Source: Saprospiraceae bacterium (GTDB lineage Bacteria > Bacteroidota > Bacteroidia > Chitinophagales > Saprospiraceae). Taken from it: a stretch of 6,036 bases of DNA. This document shows positions 1 to 5,838 of this stretch, piece by piece. The notes under the pieces are model-generated. The model was not told the DNA's origin, did no database searches, and saw only the letters and a list, made by a program, of their open reading frames with translations. The translations under genes were made by a program, and so were the position numbers. The stretch is from the NCBI GenBank assembly GCA_020630045.1, contig JAHDCE010000285.1:1-6036 (forward strand), given 5' to 3'. The first letter of the stretch is position 1; each line of letters opens with the position of its first letter.

Positions 1-171
1 TAAAGCAAAAATACCCGAAAAGCATATTCCCTAATTACTTATGGCCGGGTACTTATTTAAAAGGAAAGTCAGGTCAAGTGAAAAATTGTTCTAGTAAAGA
101 CATTTGCTTGAATTGATTTAGATGGGCTAGTAATTACTGTTTAACTTTAAATGATTTGAAAATAGTATCGA

Positions 172-1131
172 ATGAATAGAAGGGACTTTTTAGCGGATAC
201 TTCAAAATTGTTTTTTGTTTCTAGTTTGTATCCGATGGGCTTGTTTTCCTGTCAAGCAAAAAACGAGTTTCCGATTCGAGTTATCGTTGATGCGGATACG
301 GCCAATGAAGTGGATGATCTCTATGCGATTGCTTGGGCATTACTGGAACCTCGCTTGGAAATCGTAGGAATCACTTCAGCACAATGGCATACGAACCCTA
401 GGACGCCCAATGATTCGGTAGGAGAGAGTCAACGGCTCAATGAAGAAATACTTGAATTAATGGGCAAGACAAATGTCCCCGCGCCTCAAGGCAGTAATTT
501 TCCGATGGTTAATGAACAAAGGGCACAACCTTCCGCCGCAGCCGATTTTATTATCGAGCAAGCATTGGCGACACCTCAAGGAGAAAAATTGTCTATTGTC
601 ATTTTGGGCCCTTGTACGAATATCGCTTCCGCCATATTGAAGGAACCCGAAATAATAGATAAAATCTCGGTCAATTATTTGGGTTTTTGGTATGATGTGG
701 AAAGCAATACATGGAGCAAAAGGGAATTCAATACCAATAATGATCCCAACTCGGTCAATGTCTTATTGAATACTGCGGGATTGGAATTCAGGGTCATGAC
801 GGCCACGACCAGCCAACATTTGGTATTTAAAAAATCCGCAATGGATGTTTTGTTAAAAGGTCGTGGCGGTATCGGCGATTATTTAATTGATCGCTGGGAA
901 AAATACGATCGATTCTGGCAAGAGACCGACAAGGAAAAAACAAAGTGGATCATGTGGGATGTCGCCATTTTGGAAGCATTGGCTTATCCGGAGTTAGCGG
1001 AAGAAAAAGAAGTGAATACTCCTCATGACAATTTGGATAGAACCATAAAAGTTTATACCAAAATTAATGTGCCTGCCATGAAAGGCAATTTTGAAAAATC
1101 ATTGGATGATTTTTTAAAACAATCGAAATAG
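172..1131 (+). CDS. Secreted nucleoside hydrolase (IUNH family) lipoprotein
   Basis: This 319-residue protein belongs to the inosine-uridine preferring nucleoside hydrolase family, which splits the N-glycosidic bond of nucleosides to give ribose and a free base. The calcium-binding motif appears as DADTANEVDD at residues 40-49, the spaced form (DTDxxNExDD) found in many secreted members rather than the canonical DxDPGxDD. Other family landmarks are GPCTNIASAI at 146-155, EFNTNNDP at 185-192 and WDVA at 262-265, where D263 should be the last metal ligand. The N-terminus carries a Tat-like NRRDFL (residues 2-7), a hydrophobic stretch and a lipobox-like LFSC ending at C27, so export by Tat and lipid anchoring are inferred. 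The ATG at 172 is the first in frame and gives a complete signal peptide; no clear ribosome binding site precedes it. It stands alone on the plus strand. Substrate preference cannot be read from the sequence. Confidence 0.9.
   Translation: MNRRDFLADTSKLFFVSSLYPMGLFSCQAKNEFPIRVIVDADTANEVDDLYAIAWALLEPRLEIVGITSAQWHTNPRTPNDSVGESQRLNEEILELMGKTNVPAPQGSNFPMVNEQRAQPSAAADFIIEQALATPQGEKLSIVILGPCTNIASAILKEPEIIDKISVNYLGFWYDVESNTWSKREFNTNNDPNSVNVLLNTAGLEFRVMTATTSQHLVFKKSAMDVLLKGRGGIGDYLIDRWEKYDRFWQETDKEKTKWIMWDVAILEALAYPELAEEKEVNTPHDNLDRTIKVYTKINVPAMKGNFEKSLDDFLKQSK
1089..1119. other. AT-rich 14-bp hairpin at the convergent gene junction
   Basis: The arm TTTTGAAAAATCAT (1089-1102) and the arm ATGATTTTTTAAAA (1106-1119) are reverse complements at 13 of 14 positions; the exception is a G-T pair. 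They are separated by the three bases TGG. The structure lies inside the last codons of the nucleoside hydrolase gene, ending 9 bases before its stop codon, and faces the 3' end of the minus-strand DUF4419 gene. It may act as a transcript end or RNA-stabilising structure for either direction, but the stem has few G-C pairs, so a terminator role is inference only. Confidence 0.4.
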
Positions 1132-1160
1132 GGTAGGGGATAAAATTACATTCCGGGTTT

Positions 1161-2423
1161 TTAGGAAATCCTTTTACTATTCAAAAATATTTCTGTATTC
1201 GGTAATTCTTGAATCAGTTTTTCCTTTTCTTCTTTATTGATGATGCCCTTTAGTTTTATTGTTTTTAAATGAGAATAATCTTTTAAATTTTTAGGGAGAA
1301 AAATGTAATATGAAGATGAAATAGCCAGTTCCTCCACAGAGTGGTCAATCAAATGGTCGGGAAAATAAGTCGGGTTAAAAAACGACATTTTTTGAACCTT
1401 GTCATTCACTATATGACTACTACTCGATTCTGATATAAACCAACTGATAACGGGTTTCAATTTTAGAGTTTCAGGGCATTGTTCCAATCCCATAAAACCT
1501 GCGATTAATTCAATCTCTTTTTTAGTTGTAATGGATACTTCCGGGTGATTGGAAATGGTCCAAGTCACGGGTACGGAACTGATTTGATCCGGTAAACTGA
1601 AAAGATTCAATCGCTTCAATCCTGTTAGTGTACCATCTGCGTAATAAGGGAAGAAATTACAAATCCAACCATCTACCGGCGAACCGCCATATTGTTCGGT
1701 CGTATGGATTTTGAATATATTCATCCAAAACTCATTGTCCATGTTTCCTTTGGCTGCTGCAATGATTTTATCCAAGACGGGCACAAGGGCGTCTATCCAC
1801 CAATCACATTCGTAACCGAGTAGACGAAGGGTTTTTTCTTTTACCTTATTCCAGTCTTCGAAAGTCCCGTCGAGTTCTATCCAAGGGATACCACAAACAA
1901 CCGTAAATACTTCATAATAAAAATAGGGTTGTAGTGTTTCCAGTAATGTACAATTACAGGCGATGGTCGAATCTTTATCCGTAGTCGTAAATTCCGGATT
2001 CATCACTTTGGTGATATCTGATTTCAAATATTTTTCTGTATTGTTTGCCAGTTGAGAGACGACATTACTCCATTGTTCCGGAAAAGCCAATAGAGCGTCA
2101 TTTCGAACTTCGATGACTTGCTTTCCTTCATGAGTAACAAAATGATGACGCAGTTTTTCCGCATTCAAATTGACATGTTTGGCAAACCCTTGGCAAATCA
2201 ATAACCAAATCATATCCGGTGACAAATGGAACGGATGGTGCTGTGCATAAGCCTTTTCTAAACCATATATAAATGCCTGGGTACCGATTAATGCCAAAGA
2301 CCGATTCGATAGTTGAGGCGAGGTGTATAATCCTCGTCCTTTTTGGTGAGTAGCTAAAGTGGTGAATACTTTTTCTTTGAGTGCTCGGGCGGGTGGCGTG
2401 AGTTTTTCTATTTCTATTTTCAT
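1161..2423 (-). CDS. DUF4419 family protein with an LRR-like tail
   Basis: This 420-residue protein matches the DUF4419 family, found in bacteria and fungi and with no established function. Recognisable family segments, in order, are the MIWLLICQGFAKHVN region (71-85), the CNCTLLETLQPYFYYE region (156-171), VCGIPWIELDGT (176-187) followed by a tryptophan-rich helix, and the YGGSPVDGWICNFFPY block (245-260), which is the most diagnostic part. There is no signal peptide or membrane segment, so it is expected in the cytoplasm. The last 50 or so residues (about 365-415) read like one or two degenerate leucine-rich repeat units: FLPKNLKDYSHLKTIKLKG, then a short helix and LPNTEIFL. The ATG lies in an ATGA overlap with the stop of the upstream CGDxGCGG gene, which suggests translational coupling and supports this start. 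The stop is 29 bases from that of the convergent nucleoside hydrolase gene. The family assignment is from memory of its motifs; the function is unknown. Confidence 0.85.
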   Translation of the reverse strand: MKIEIEKLTPPARALKEKVFTTLATHQKGRGLYTSPQLSNRSLALIGTQAFIYGLEKAYAQHHPFHLSPDMIWLLICQGFAKHVNLNAEKLRHHFVTHEGKQVIEVRNDALLAFPEQWSNVVSQLANNTEKYLKSDITKVMNPEFTTTDKDSTIACNCTLLETLQPYFYYEVFTVVCGIPWIELDGTFEDWNKVKEKTLRLLGYECDWWIDALVPVLDKIIAAAKGNMDNEFWMNIFKIHTTEQYGGSPVDGWICNFFPYYADGTLTGLKRLNLFSLPDQISSVPVTWTISNHPEVSITTKKEIELIAGFMGLEQCPETLKLKPVISWFISESSSSHIVNDKVQKMSFFNPTYFPDHLIDHSVEELAISSSYYIFLPKNLKDYSHLKTIKLKGIINKEEKEKLIQELPNTEIFLNSKRIS

Positions 2424-3037
2424 TTCGAGTGTAAATGCTTTTTGAATGCACTTTCATATTGATAGTAATCAAAAGTGAATTTTAATTTGTCGTCGTCTGA
2501 CCATGTTATTAAGTGGTTTTCTTTGATGATGTTAAATGTAATTCCTCCGCATCCGGCATCACCACAATCTTGACAACAATAAAACAGGAATTCATTCCGG
2601 GTGTCTTCTATGATTTGATTTTTCATTTCTTTATTTGTCATGGAAGGATGATGCAAATCATCAAGGCACGACTTTTCTAATATGAAATCTATTTGCTTTT
2701 TTTTGAAATTTCGTTTGAGTAAAACTTGTATGAAAATATCATCCCAATGTTTTCCGAATGAACCAAGACAACCGACATGAGTGTCGAAAAAATAATGGAA
2801 CGGGTTGTCGCCCGGTAGTTTCTTTTTCCAATATGCTTCTCCAATGAATTGAATCAATGGTTTGTCATCAATGTAAAACTCATGAAAATCCCTGACCCTG
2901 ATACGGTTGCCGGATTTTAATTGGATAATTGTTCCTTGTTCTTGGGTATGGCTTATCTCCTTGGTTTCTTTTTTCAATAACTTGATCTGCCGATTGATGT
3001 TATTTACTCGATGTAATGAAAGAACGGATGTTTTCAT
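2420..3037 (-). CDS. Cysteine-rich CGDxGCGG protein of unknown function
   Basis: I cannot give this protein a name. From the ATG at 3037 it has 205 residues; a GTG at 3067 would add ten (MIASIRIPKL). I prefer the ATG because the added residues come from DNA next to the repeat copy upstream and neither start has a clear ribosome binding site. A basic N-terminal helix (about residues 10-26) is followed by a mixed region with several aromatic residues. The striking part is the C-terminal domain: CCQDCGDAGCGG at 154-165, then ITWSDD (177-182) and a KFTFDYYQYESAF strand-helix segment near 186-198. The pattern of CGDxGCG, then a T-W strand, then an F-x-F-D-x-x-Q-Y-E helix resembles uncharacterised proteins I recall from actinobacteria and other bacteria. 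Four clustered cysteines suggest metal binding or disulfides, but that is inference. No signal peptide is seen. Its TGA overlaps the ATG of the DUF4419 gene by four bases, so the two products are probably made together. Confidence 0.8.
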   Translation of the reverse strand: MKTSVLSLHRVNNINRQIKLLKKETKEISHTQEQGTIIQLKSGNRIRVRDFHEFYIDDKPLIQFIGEAYWKKKLPGDNPFHYFFDTHVGCLGSFGKHWDDIFIQVLLKRNFKKKQIDFILEKSCLDDLHHPSMTNKEMKNQIIEDTRNEFLFYCCQDCGDAGCGGITFNIIKENHLITWSDDDKLKFTFDYYQYESAFKKHLHSK

Positions 3038-3081
3038 GAGCTTTGGTATTCTAATAGATGCTATCACGGAATCTTTTGTAT

Positions 3082-3118
3082 AAAATAACGGTTTGGTTAT
3101 ACTCGATTTTTCATGATA
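3082..3118 (-). repeat. Direct repeat copy A, downstream of the lipoprotein gene
   Basis: This 37-base stretch matches 3831-3867 in the same orientation at 33 of 37 positions (differences at 3088, 3097, 3105 and 3113, three of them transitions). It begins immediately after the lipoprotein stop codon in the minus-strand direction and lies in the leader of the CGDxGCGG gene. In the frame used by copy B, copy A has a stop codon (TGA at 3113-3111), so it does not encode the same peptide. A short further match (ATCT at 3121-3124 and 3870-3873) follows after two mismatches. Confidence 0.75.
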
Positions 3119-3871
3119 CTATCTGATCTTGGTGTTCTTTTTTATAACAATACGACCACAAGAAATGGTTTCCTCAATATGCGGTTCCAACCCCATTTTG
3201 TAATAAAGCGTTTGATCTTTTAACAGGAGTGCGGCCCTAGGCGTTCCCGTTGATTGGTATGAAAGTACGGCGACATAGAAAATATGTTCTTCACCCGGAG
3301 GGATAGATTTTTGAAATCCGGTGGATCTATTGAAATGAGTATCTAAATAAGACTTCATATTGCTTAGCCCATAGTTGTACAATGGTAGTCGGTCATATGT
3401 CAATATATCCGGAGGTAAAAAGAATTTGAAAAAGGCGTCTGATAAGGAAGAGATATGAATGGAGTCGGCCGGGAAATGAATGTCTATTTCTAATGGATTT
3501 TCAGTGTCATTGATGATTCGTGTCCAATATGCCGAGAAGAAGTACTGCCTGCCCGATGAATCGGAATATTGTTCTCCTTCATAAGTAATACTTCCCCCTT
3601 TCGGGAAACTGTTTTGTATGGTTATTGTTTTTCCGGAAGGAAATGAATATGTGGTATCTGTATAAATATATTTGTCTATCTCAAGGACAGTCGGTAGTCG
3701 AATGTTTTTTGGCTTTATAGTCTCCGGGATATTGGGTTCATCAGGGATGGGGGGCGACTGATTTTTAGAGCCACAAGCAGAAAATATTGCAGTCGCTAAA
3801 ATCAATATGAAAATAAATTTATCTATTTTCAAAATATCGGTTTGGCTATACTCAATTTTTCGTGATAACAT
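3119..3871 (-). CDS. Lipoprotein of unknown function
   Basis: This 250-residue protein begins with a charged segment, a hydrophobic core (FIFILILATAIF, residues 19-30) and FSAC ending at C33, a lipobox with F in place of the usual leucine; G34 and S35 follow. A proline-rich linker (39-55) leads to a predicted beta-rich exported domain containing SFPSGKTITIQNSFPKGG (76-93), YWTRIINDTENPLEIDIHFP (115-134) and a late LLLKDQTLYYKM stretch. I recall similar unnamed Bacteroidota lipoproteins with the sequence order IQNS-PKGG, then WTRIIN, then NP-E-IxFP, but no function for them. The ATG at 3871 gives an unusually long n-region of about 18 residues, encoded by a repeated DNA segment; a TTG at 3832 would give a normal short signal peptide (LKIDKFIF...). 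The ATG follows the stop of the helical protein gene by 13 bases, which favours it. Expected location: anchored in the outer or inner membrane. Confidence 0.8.
   Translation of the reverse strand: MLSRKIEYSQTDILKIDKFIFILILATAIFSACGSKNQSPPIPDEPNIPETIKPKNIRLPTVLEIDKYIYTDTTYSFPSGKTITIQNSFPKGGSITYEGEQYSDSSGRQYFFSAYWTRIINDTENPLEIDIHFPADSIHISSLSDAFFKFFLPPDILTYDRLPLYNYGLSNMKSYLDTHFNRSTGFQKSIPPGEEHIFYVAVLSYQSTGTPRAALLLKDQTLYYKMGLEPHIEETISCGRIVIKKNTKIR
3831..3867 (-). repeat. Direct repeat copy B, over the lipoprotein start
   Basis: This is the partner of the copy at 3082-3118, identical at 33 of 37 positions and 749 bases away, in the same orientation. It covers codons 2 to 14 of the lipoprotein reading frame and starts 17 bases after the stop codon of the upstream helical protein gene. 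Because the spacing between copies is not a multiple of three and the matching frame is broken in the other copy, the conservation appears to be at DNA or RNA level rather than protein level. Confidence 0.75.
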
Positions 3872-3884
3872 CTATTATCTTATT

Positions 3885-4412
3885 TCAAGTGTTGTCATTA
3901 GTATCGTTTTTGTCATATCCGAAATATTCTGCATAGTATTGGATTCCTTCGATGATGTGTTCTTCTATTTCTTGATTTGATTTTAAATATGCCATTATGT
4001 TTTCGTATCCATTGTAGAATAACCGATCTTTATATAAAGCGCAATTCGCATCGAAACCGGCGTCATTGTTGGCGCTCAATAATAATGGAATGTCTTCATA
4101 AAACCGTAAGTCCGCTAATCTGTCGTAACAGGTACTTAGAGTTTGGTTTGAAAATTCACCTTCATAACAGTTTTTGATTTCTTGTTGAAGAAGAAATCTC
4201 AATATTTTCGCATATTCAGGATTCTTGGTTTCGAATTTTTTACGGAGTAATTTGACGACTTCTTCCCGTTTTTTTTCGTTTAAATCGTAGCCGCCATCCC
4301 AAGGGCTCAAGTCCTCTTTGTTCCACTTGAAAACAATCTGCTTTAGAACATCATCGTCGGGTAATTCGGGTAAGGATTTTATTATTTCAGATACTATGTT
4401 TTCTTTGTTCAT
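3885..4412 (-). CDS. Predicted all-helical cytoplasmic protein, function unknown
   Basis: This acidic 175-residue protein has no signal peptide and no membrane segment. It appears almost entirely helical: helices near 4-13 and 20-30, a long charged helix at 45-61, then 65-83 with LRFLLQQEIKNCYEG, and more toward the C-terminus. The segment LLLSANNDAGFDANCALYKDRLFYNGYENIMAYL (111-143) resembles a pattern I recall in unnamed Bacteroidota proteins, where a helix is followed by FDxxC and an LxFxGxxxTIxYL stretch. Such small soluble proteins are sometimes immunity proteins, but no toxin gene is visible here, so that stays speculation. The ATG at 4412 is the first usable start. The gap to the two-helix protein gene upstream is 135 bases, in which I see no convincing promoter, RNA or further gene. 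The lipoprotein gene follows after 13 bases, so those two are very likely co-transcribed. Confidence 0.75.
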   Translation of the reverse strand: MNKENIVSEIIKSLPELPDDDVLKQIVFKWNKEDLSPWDGGYDLNEKKREEVVKLLRKKFETKNPEYAKILRFLLQQEIKNCYEGEFSNQTLSTCYDRLADLRFYEDIPLLLSANNDAGFDANCALYKDRLFYNGYENIMAYLKSNQEIEEHIIEGIQYYAEYFGYDKNDTNDNT

Positions 4413-4547
4413 TTTACTCAGAGATATATGATTGATAGACTTGTTTGTCCCTAGAAATTAATTGATTGCATTCATTTTTTGAAATTCCATAAACCGGCAC
4501 ATACGCCAAGAATTCTATTTTTTAAATCATAGCACTTCGAACGCCAT

Positions 4548-5084
4548 TCAATCAATCGATTTCCATTTTCCCTTTTTAAAAAATACGTTGTGAAATTTAG
4601 GAGATCTGAATACGAGATAAAAATCCCAAGATCCCCGATAAGTAGTAGGGTGGCCGGAAAGGATGTGGTGAGTGGGTTGTTCCATGTCAATTACAAGACG
4701 AGCGGATTGATAATATTCACTTGTTCGAACCGTACCTCGATACGTTTTTAATATGGTTTCGCCATCCGTTTCATAAAATAAAATGGAATCTTGTTCGGTG
4801 ATTTTGAACCTGAAATGATTGTATTGCCAATCGGCTTGTTCTCCTTTGAAATATCCTCTGTGAATGACATATTCTCCGTGGTAATCCTCCTTGTCCAATA
4901 TGATTTTAGAATTCCACCAATTCATAAAAAAGAGGAAGCCGATGAACAGGAAAATCGCCGCCCATATTATTCCTGCGATTTTTCCATATACTTTCTTTTT
5001 GGTAACTCCCCAAGCAACCACTAATATAATAGTGGAGGGGACAAGTATTGCAATAAGAAAGAAAAATAAGATGCTGAATCCCAT
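4548..5084 (-). CDS. Two-helix membrane protein with a soluble C-terminal domain
   Basis: This 178-residue protein has two predicted transmembrane helices, about residues 4-26 and 34-54, joined by a short basic loop (TKKKVYGK), followed by a soluble domain of about 120 residues. By the positive-inside rule the loop is cytoplasmic, which puts the C-terminal domain outside the membrane. That domain contains YVIHRGYFKGEQADWQYNHF (72-91), then F-K-I, an ILKTYRGT strand (111-118) and the closing WDFYLVFRSPKFHNVFFKKG segment plus KWK. The order of these motifs and the KGKWK tail match a family of unnamed proteins I recall from flavobacteria; I know of no function for it. The length is about that of the family, and the gene looks intact. 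The ATG at 5084 is used because it places the first helix directly at the N-terminus. It is 74 bases from the DUF6090-like gene upstream and 135 bases from the gene downstream, so it may be transcribed alone. Confidence 0.78.
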   Translation of the reverse strand: MGFSILFFFLIAILVPSTIILVVAWGVTKKKVYGKIAGIIWAAIFLFIGFLFFMNWWNSKIILDKEDYHGEYVIHRGYFKGEQADWQYNHFRFKITEQDSILFYETDGETILKTYRGTVRTSEYYQSARLVIDMEQPTHHILSGHPTTYRGSWDFYLVFRSPKFHNVFFKKGKWKSID

Positions 5085-5158
5085 GGTGTCGAAATTGTAA
5101 AATCAAAATAGGAGCTTTGTGTATATGAAAACAAAACAACTAGGAGAGACTTCTTGTT

Positions 5159-5818
5159 TTAATCGGACTCTATAAGTCGTATAAGTTGAACACTTTCTTC
5201 TTTGCTGTTGTCAAGCAATGATAAATAAGATTTGGCCTCGTCTACAATCAGCATTAAGTGCTTGATGAACGCTTTGGATTTGAGCCTTTGTATATTTTCT
5301 ATCTTCTTGTTCCGTATATCTAAAATGTCATGGACTTCTTTGTCATACACTTCGACATAAATGTTGTCGTATAAATTTCCGTTGTAGACGGTTCGCTCAT
5401 AAGATGTGTCGTATAAGTTGAATAATTCCCGTTTTAATTCAGTGCTGAACGCTTCGATTTCCCCTTGGGAAACCAATGCCTTGAATGTGCCGCTGACCGG
5501 AAAGAACGTAGGGCTTTTCCGTTGACGGAATAAGATGTCACTGATAAATTGCGTGTCCAATTCATTCCGTTCTATTTTTTCTATGACAGCGTTCAATTCG
5601 GTCACTTTTGTTTTTTGGGCGGCGATGATCCGATCTATGTTTTTCAGGTTTTCATTAATATCAATAATCAAACTCGTTCGGTATTCATTGTATTTTTTCT
5701 GTGTGCTGAAATTCGATGAACAAGTATTGATGCCGAAGGCGATTAAAATACCGATGGAGACGATGATGATTTCCCCGATGGCGTTTCGCCAATTGATGGT
5801 TCTCCCTTTTTTTGTCAT
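5159..5818 (-). CDS. DUF6090-like single-pass membrane protein
   Basis: This 219-residue protein has a short basic N-terminus (TKKGRTINWRN), then AIGEIIIVSIGILIAFGIN (residues 13-31) as one transmembrane helix. The GEIxxVxIGILIAxxIN signature directly at the N-terminus is typical of the DUF6090 family, which is widespread in Bacteroidota, often in several copies per genome, and uncharacterised. After the helix comes a charged, probably coiled-coil segment (about 40-87), then a conserved-looking TFKALVSQGEIEAFSTELKR block (111-130) with ELFNLYDTSYERT, which corresponds to the family's usual S-G-x-x-x-x-I-x-x-x-x-L-R-x-x-x-x-x-Y pattern. The second half is helical. N-in topology with the coiled coil outside is expected from the basic N-terminus. 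The ATG at 5818 lies 20 bases after the TonB-like stop, so the two are probably co-transcribed. Function is unknown. Confidence 0.82.
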   Translation of the reverse strand: MTKKGRTINWRNAIGEIIIVSIGILIAFGINTCSSNFSTQKKYNEYRTSLIIDINENLKNIDRIIAAQKTKVTELNAVIEKIERNELDTQFISDILFRQRKSPTFFPVSGTFKALVSQGEIEAFSTELKRELFNLYDTSYERTVYNGNLYDNIYVEVYDKEVHDILDIRNKKIENIQRLKSKAFIKHLMLIVDEAKSYLSLLDNSKEESVQLIRLIESD

Positions 5819-5838
5819 TTGCCGTTTTTGTAAAGGTT

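Noticed and set aside
12..51. Inverted repeat TACCCG (12-17) and CGGGTA (46-51) in the gene-free left end
   Set aside because: Only 6 bp of pairing around a 28-base loop, no U-run and no neighbouring gene end visible; expected by chance.
113..142. Possible Bacteroidota promoter (TTG at 113-115, TACTGTTT at 135-142, 19-base spacer) ahead of the nucleoside hydrolase gene
   Set aside because: The spacing fits, but the -7 box matches TAnnTTTG poorly in its last four bases, so it cannot be called.
2128..2472. 114-codon open frame overlapping the DUF4419 and CGDxGCGG genes
   Set aside because: It is an alternate frame of two convincing genes, is rich in H, R, S and T in an irregular way, and shows no recognisable domain.
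3885..4412. Helical protein as an immunity protein of a polymorphic toxin system
   Set aside because: No toxin, Rhs or secretion gene is present in the window, and the protein matches no immunity family that I can name.
4472..4690. 72-codon open frame overlapping the end of the two-helix membrane protein gene
   Set aside because: The overlapped gene keeps its expected KGKWK ending, so this is neither a frameshifted extension nor a separate gene.
5104..5134. Possible minus-strand promoter (TTG at 5134-5132, TATTTTG at 5110-5104) ahead of the two-helix membrane protein gene
   Set aside because: The -7 element is one base short of TAnnTTTG, and such matches are common in AT-rich DNA.
5133..5160. 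Terminator-like AAAACAA / TTGTTTT pairing just after the DUF6090-like gene
   Set aside because: The stem is 7 bp, almost all A-T, with a 14-base loop; too weak to call.
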